DNA of 14,879 bases from SW-9-67-25 sp964471665. GTDB taxonomy: Archaea > Halobacteriota > Halobacteria > Halobacteriales > Haloarculaceae. Positions 13,821 through 14,879 of the stretch are shown in pieces. Both the position numbers and the translations under genes were made by a program. Below the pieces are notes generated by a model. It made no database searches. It had not been told where the DNA came from and saw only the letters and a program-made list of their open reading frames with translations. Location: NCBI GenBank assembly GCA_964471665.1, contig CAYYHG010000063.1, forward strand, positions 1 to 14,879. Direction: 5' to 3'. Within the stretch, counting starts at the first letter, position 1; each line of letters starts with the position of its first letter.

Positions 13821-13843
13821 GGATATATCTTGATGATATAACC
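13821..13843. promoter_or_regulatory. Imperfect palindrome over the tenA promoter, candidate operator
   Basis: Two 11-base arms flank a central G: left GGATATATCTT (13821-13831), right ATGATATAACC (13833-13843). Nine of eleven pairs are complementary (GG-TATATC inside each arm). It lies 28-50 bases before the tenA ATG and covers the TATA-like string, so a bound protein would block transcription. In archaea a thiamin regulator with a ThiN sensor domain (ThiR) has been described from genome analysis; this site is a candidate target, but I cannot compare it with the published motif here. Confidence 0.5.
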
Positions 13844-13969
13844 TGGTGATACTGGCGAAATTTCGTCTGTAAGCGGTAGGACGGCTACTCCTACGGTGAC
13901 TCAGCTAGCAATCGCTGATACAATCCCAAGAAAGCGTCGGGGTCGTCCTACTGTTCGACCGACCGGGTT
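13844..13969. other. Divergent gap between the tenA operon and the surface-protein fragment
   Basis: About 126 bases with no recognisable gene. A short plus-strand frame here contains PRKRRGRP, but it stops within about 40 codons and has no start. No inverted repeats or insertion-sequence ends are visible. Confidence 0.35.
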
Positions 13970-14782
13970 GTGTCCGAGGTGACCCCGGAATTTCGTGTAG
14001 GTTATAACAATATATTTTCATTTACTCAGCACTTGAGTACACATAACGCAGAGGAGATTACTATCACGGGGACTGACGACAGCGAGACGACCGTCACCGT
14101 CGAGGAGAACCCCGGAGAGGACGAAGCCGACGACGGCGACGGGGACGGGACGGAAGATGGTGATGGCGAGTCTGGCGACGAGCAGACGCCGGACATGACC
14201 GTCACAGTGGAGTACCCCCAGCCTGGCCAGACACTCGTCATCGACGAGGGCGGCGCCTCCATCCGAGAGTCGGGAGAAGGAGACGCTGAGAACGGCGACG
14301 GCCAGGAAGACGACACTGAGGACGGCCAAGACGACGCCGACGACTCGCAGGCGGGTGACGCCGACGGTGACGACGCCGGCAGTGGATCGTCCGGCAGTAA
14401 CATCCGGGCAAACCGGCTGACCGTCGACATCAACACCGACCAGGACTTCCGGCTGTCGGTGACCACCTACGAGGACGACCTGACGCGTAGCACGGCAATC
14501 GAGGCCGGCACCCAGTCCGCCCGGATCCGGCCGCTGGCACGCGGCGCGTCGATGATGAAGATCAACACCGCGCCCGCACAGACCGAGGGCGGTCTCACCA
14601 TCGAGGCCGCCACCGAGTCGGAGGCAGCGAGTGGGACCACCCCGGCAGACGAGACGGAGGGTGAGGCGACGGTCGCCGAGGAGCCTGGCGATTCGGGCCT
14701 CCCAGTGGGGCCGGTCGCGGCGCTGGTGGTTTCGATTGCGGTCGTGCTTGCAGGCGGCCTGTGGTGGCGTCAAAGACAGTGA
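13970..14782 (+). CDS. Acidic, C-terminally anchored surface-protein remnant, probably 5'-truncated
   Basis: As read from a GTG at 13970 this gives 270 residues. From about residue 27 it looks like haloarchaeal secreted protein: TITGTDDSETTVTVEE, long Asp/Glu/Gly/Ser-rich linkers (about 43-65 and 95-145), beta-like segments (MTVTVEYPQPGQTLVI, RLTVDINTDQDFRLSV), a Thr/Glu-rich stalk and a final membrane helix (LPVGPVAALVVSIAVVLAGG) followed by WWRQRQ. This is the layout of an envelope protein held by its C-terminus. There is no signal peptide, and the first 25 residues come from AT-rich DNA with untypical codons, so the true N-terminus is probably missing. Start choices at 13970, at TTG 14033 or further in are all uncertain. 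It may be a pseudogene. The family is not recognised. Confidence 0.55.
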   Translation: MSEVTPEFRVGYNNIFSFTQHLSTHNAEEITITGTDDSETTVTVEENPGEDEADDGDGDGTEDGDGESGDEQTPDMTVTVEYPQPGQTLVIDEGGASIRESGEGDAENGDGQEDDTEDGQDDADDSQAGDADGDDAGSGSSGSNIRANRLTVDINTDQDFRLSVTTYEDDLTRSTAIEAGTQSARIRPLARGASMMKINTAPAQTEGGLTIEAATESEAASGTTPADETEGEATVAEEPGDSGLPVGPVAALVVSIAVVLAGGLWWRQRQ

Positions 14783-14879
14783 GCAGGCGTTCGTCCGACG
14801 CGTCTCCCGCCTGACGTCTCCATTTGCCATCGGCCTGACTGCCTTCTCTGTGTGCCGTCTCAGGAACGTTTCTGACGCC
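14783..14879. other. Downstream end, nothing recognised
   Basis: The last 97 bases after the surface-protein stop show no start codon with a promoter, no clear terminator hairpin and no protein motif. A minus-strand gene could enter from outside, but the stretch is too short to tell. Confidence 0.3.

Noticed and set aside
13868..13981. AT-hook-like PRKRRGRP in a short plus-strand frame
   Set aside because: The frame has no start codon and ends within about 40 codons. One short basic motif is not evidence of a gene.

Overview
This window looks like chromosomal DNA of a halophilic archaeon (class Halobacteria). It has very high GC, strongly GC-ending codons, acidic proteins and an FtsZ1-type tubulin homologue. 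Several genes have a T-rich box about 25-30 bases before the start codon and almost no leader, the layout of leaderless haloarchaeal transcripts. I cannot name the genus. I see no rRNA, tRNA, CRISPR array or intact insertion sequence.

Layout. 1-4424 (all minus strand): the 5' part of ftsZ1, a D-aminoacyl-tRNA deacylase (dtdA), a divergent Na+/Ca2+-exchanger-family membrane protein 3 bases from dtdA, and a sugar-phosphate nucleotidyltransferase. 4425-5339 is a poor, AT-richer stretch with a decayed-looking small zinc-ribbon gene, about 400 bases without a gene, and a 58-residue conserved-type small protein. 5340-6122 (minus): a tandem glyoxalase/VOC protein. 6438-11282 (plus): two overlapping small hypothetical genes, an ASCH-domain protein, prephenate dehydrogenase (tyrA), an Rsm22-family methyltransferase-like protein, SurE nucleotidase and an alpha/beta-hydrolase carboxylesterase. 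11348-13843 (minus): a compact operon of tenA, a 46-codon gene, a sodium:solute symporter and a 39-residue membrane peptide. 13970-14782 (plus): the acidic, C-terminally membrane-anchored part of a surface protein that appears to lack its N-terminus.

The most interesting unit is the tenA operon. Each of its genes overlaps the next by 1 to 7 bases. TenA keeps the catalytic residues of the thiamin-salvage aminopyrimidine aminohydrolase. The following 46-codon gene resembles only the last helix of a TenA domain, including the position of the catalytic Glu. The symporter is a plausible importer of a thiamin-derived pyrimidine, and the 39-residue peptide is a plausible symporter accessory subunit. 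A 23-base imperfect palindrome overlaps the likely tenA promoter and is a candidate operator. A second palindrome, with perfect 7-base arms, lies just upstream of ftsZ1.
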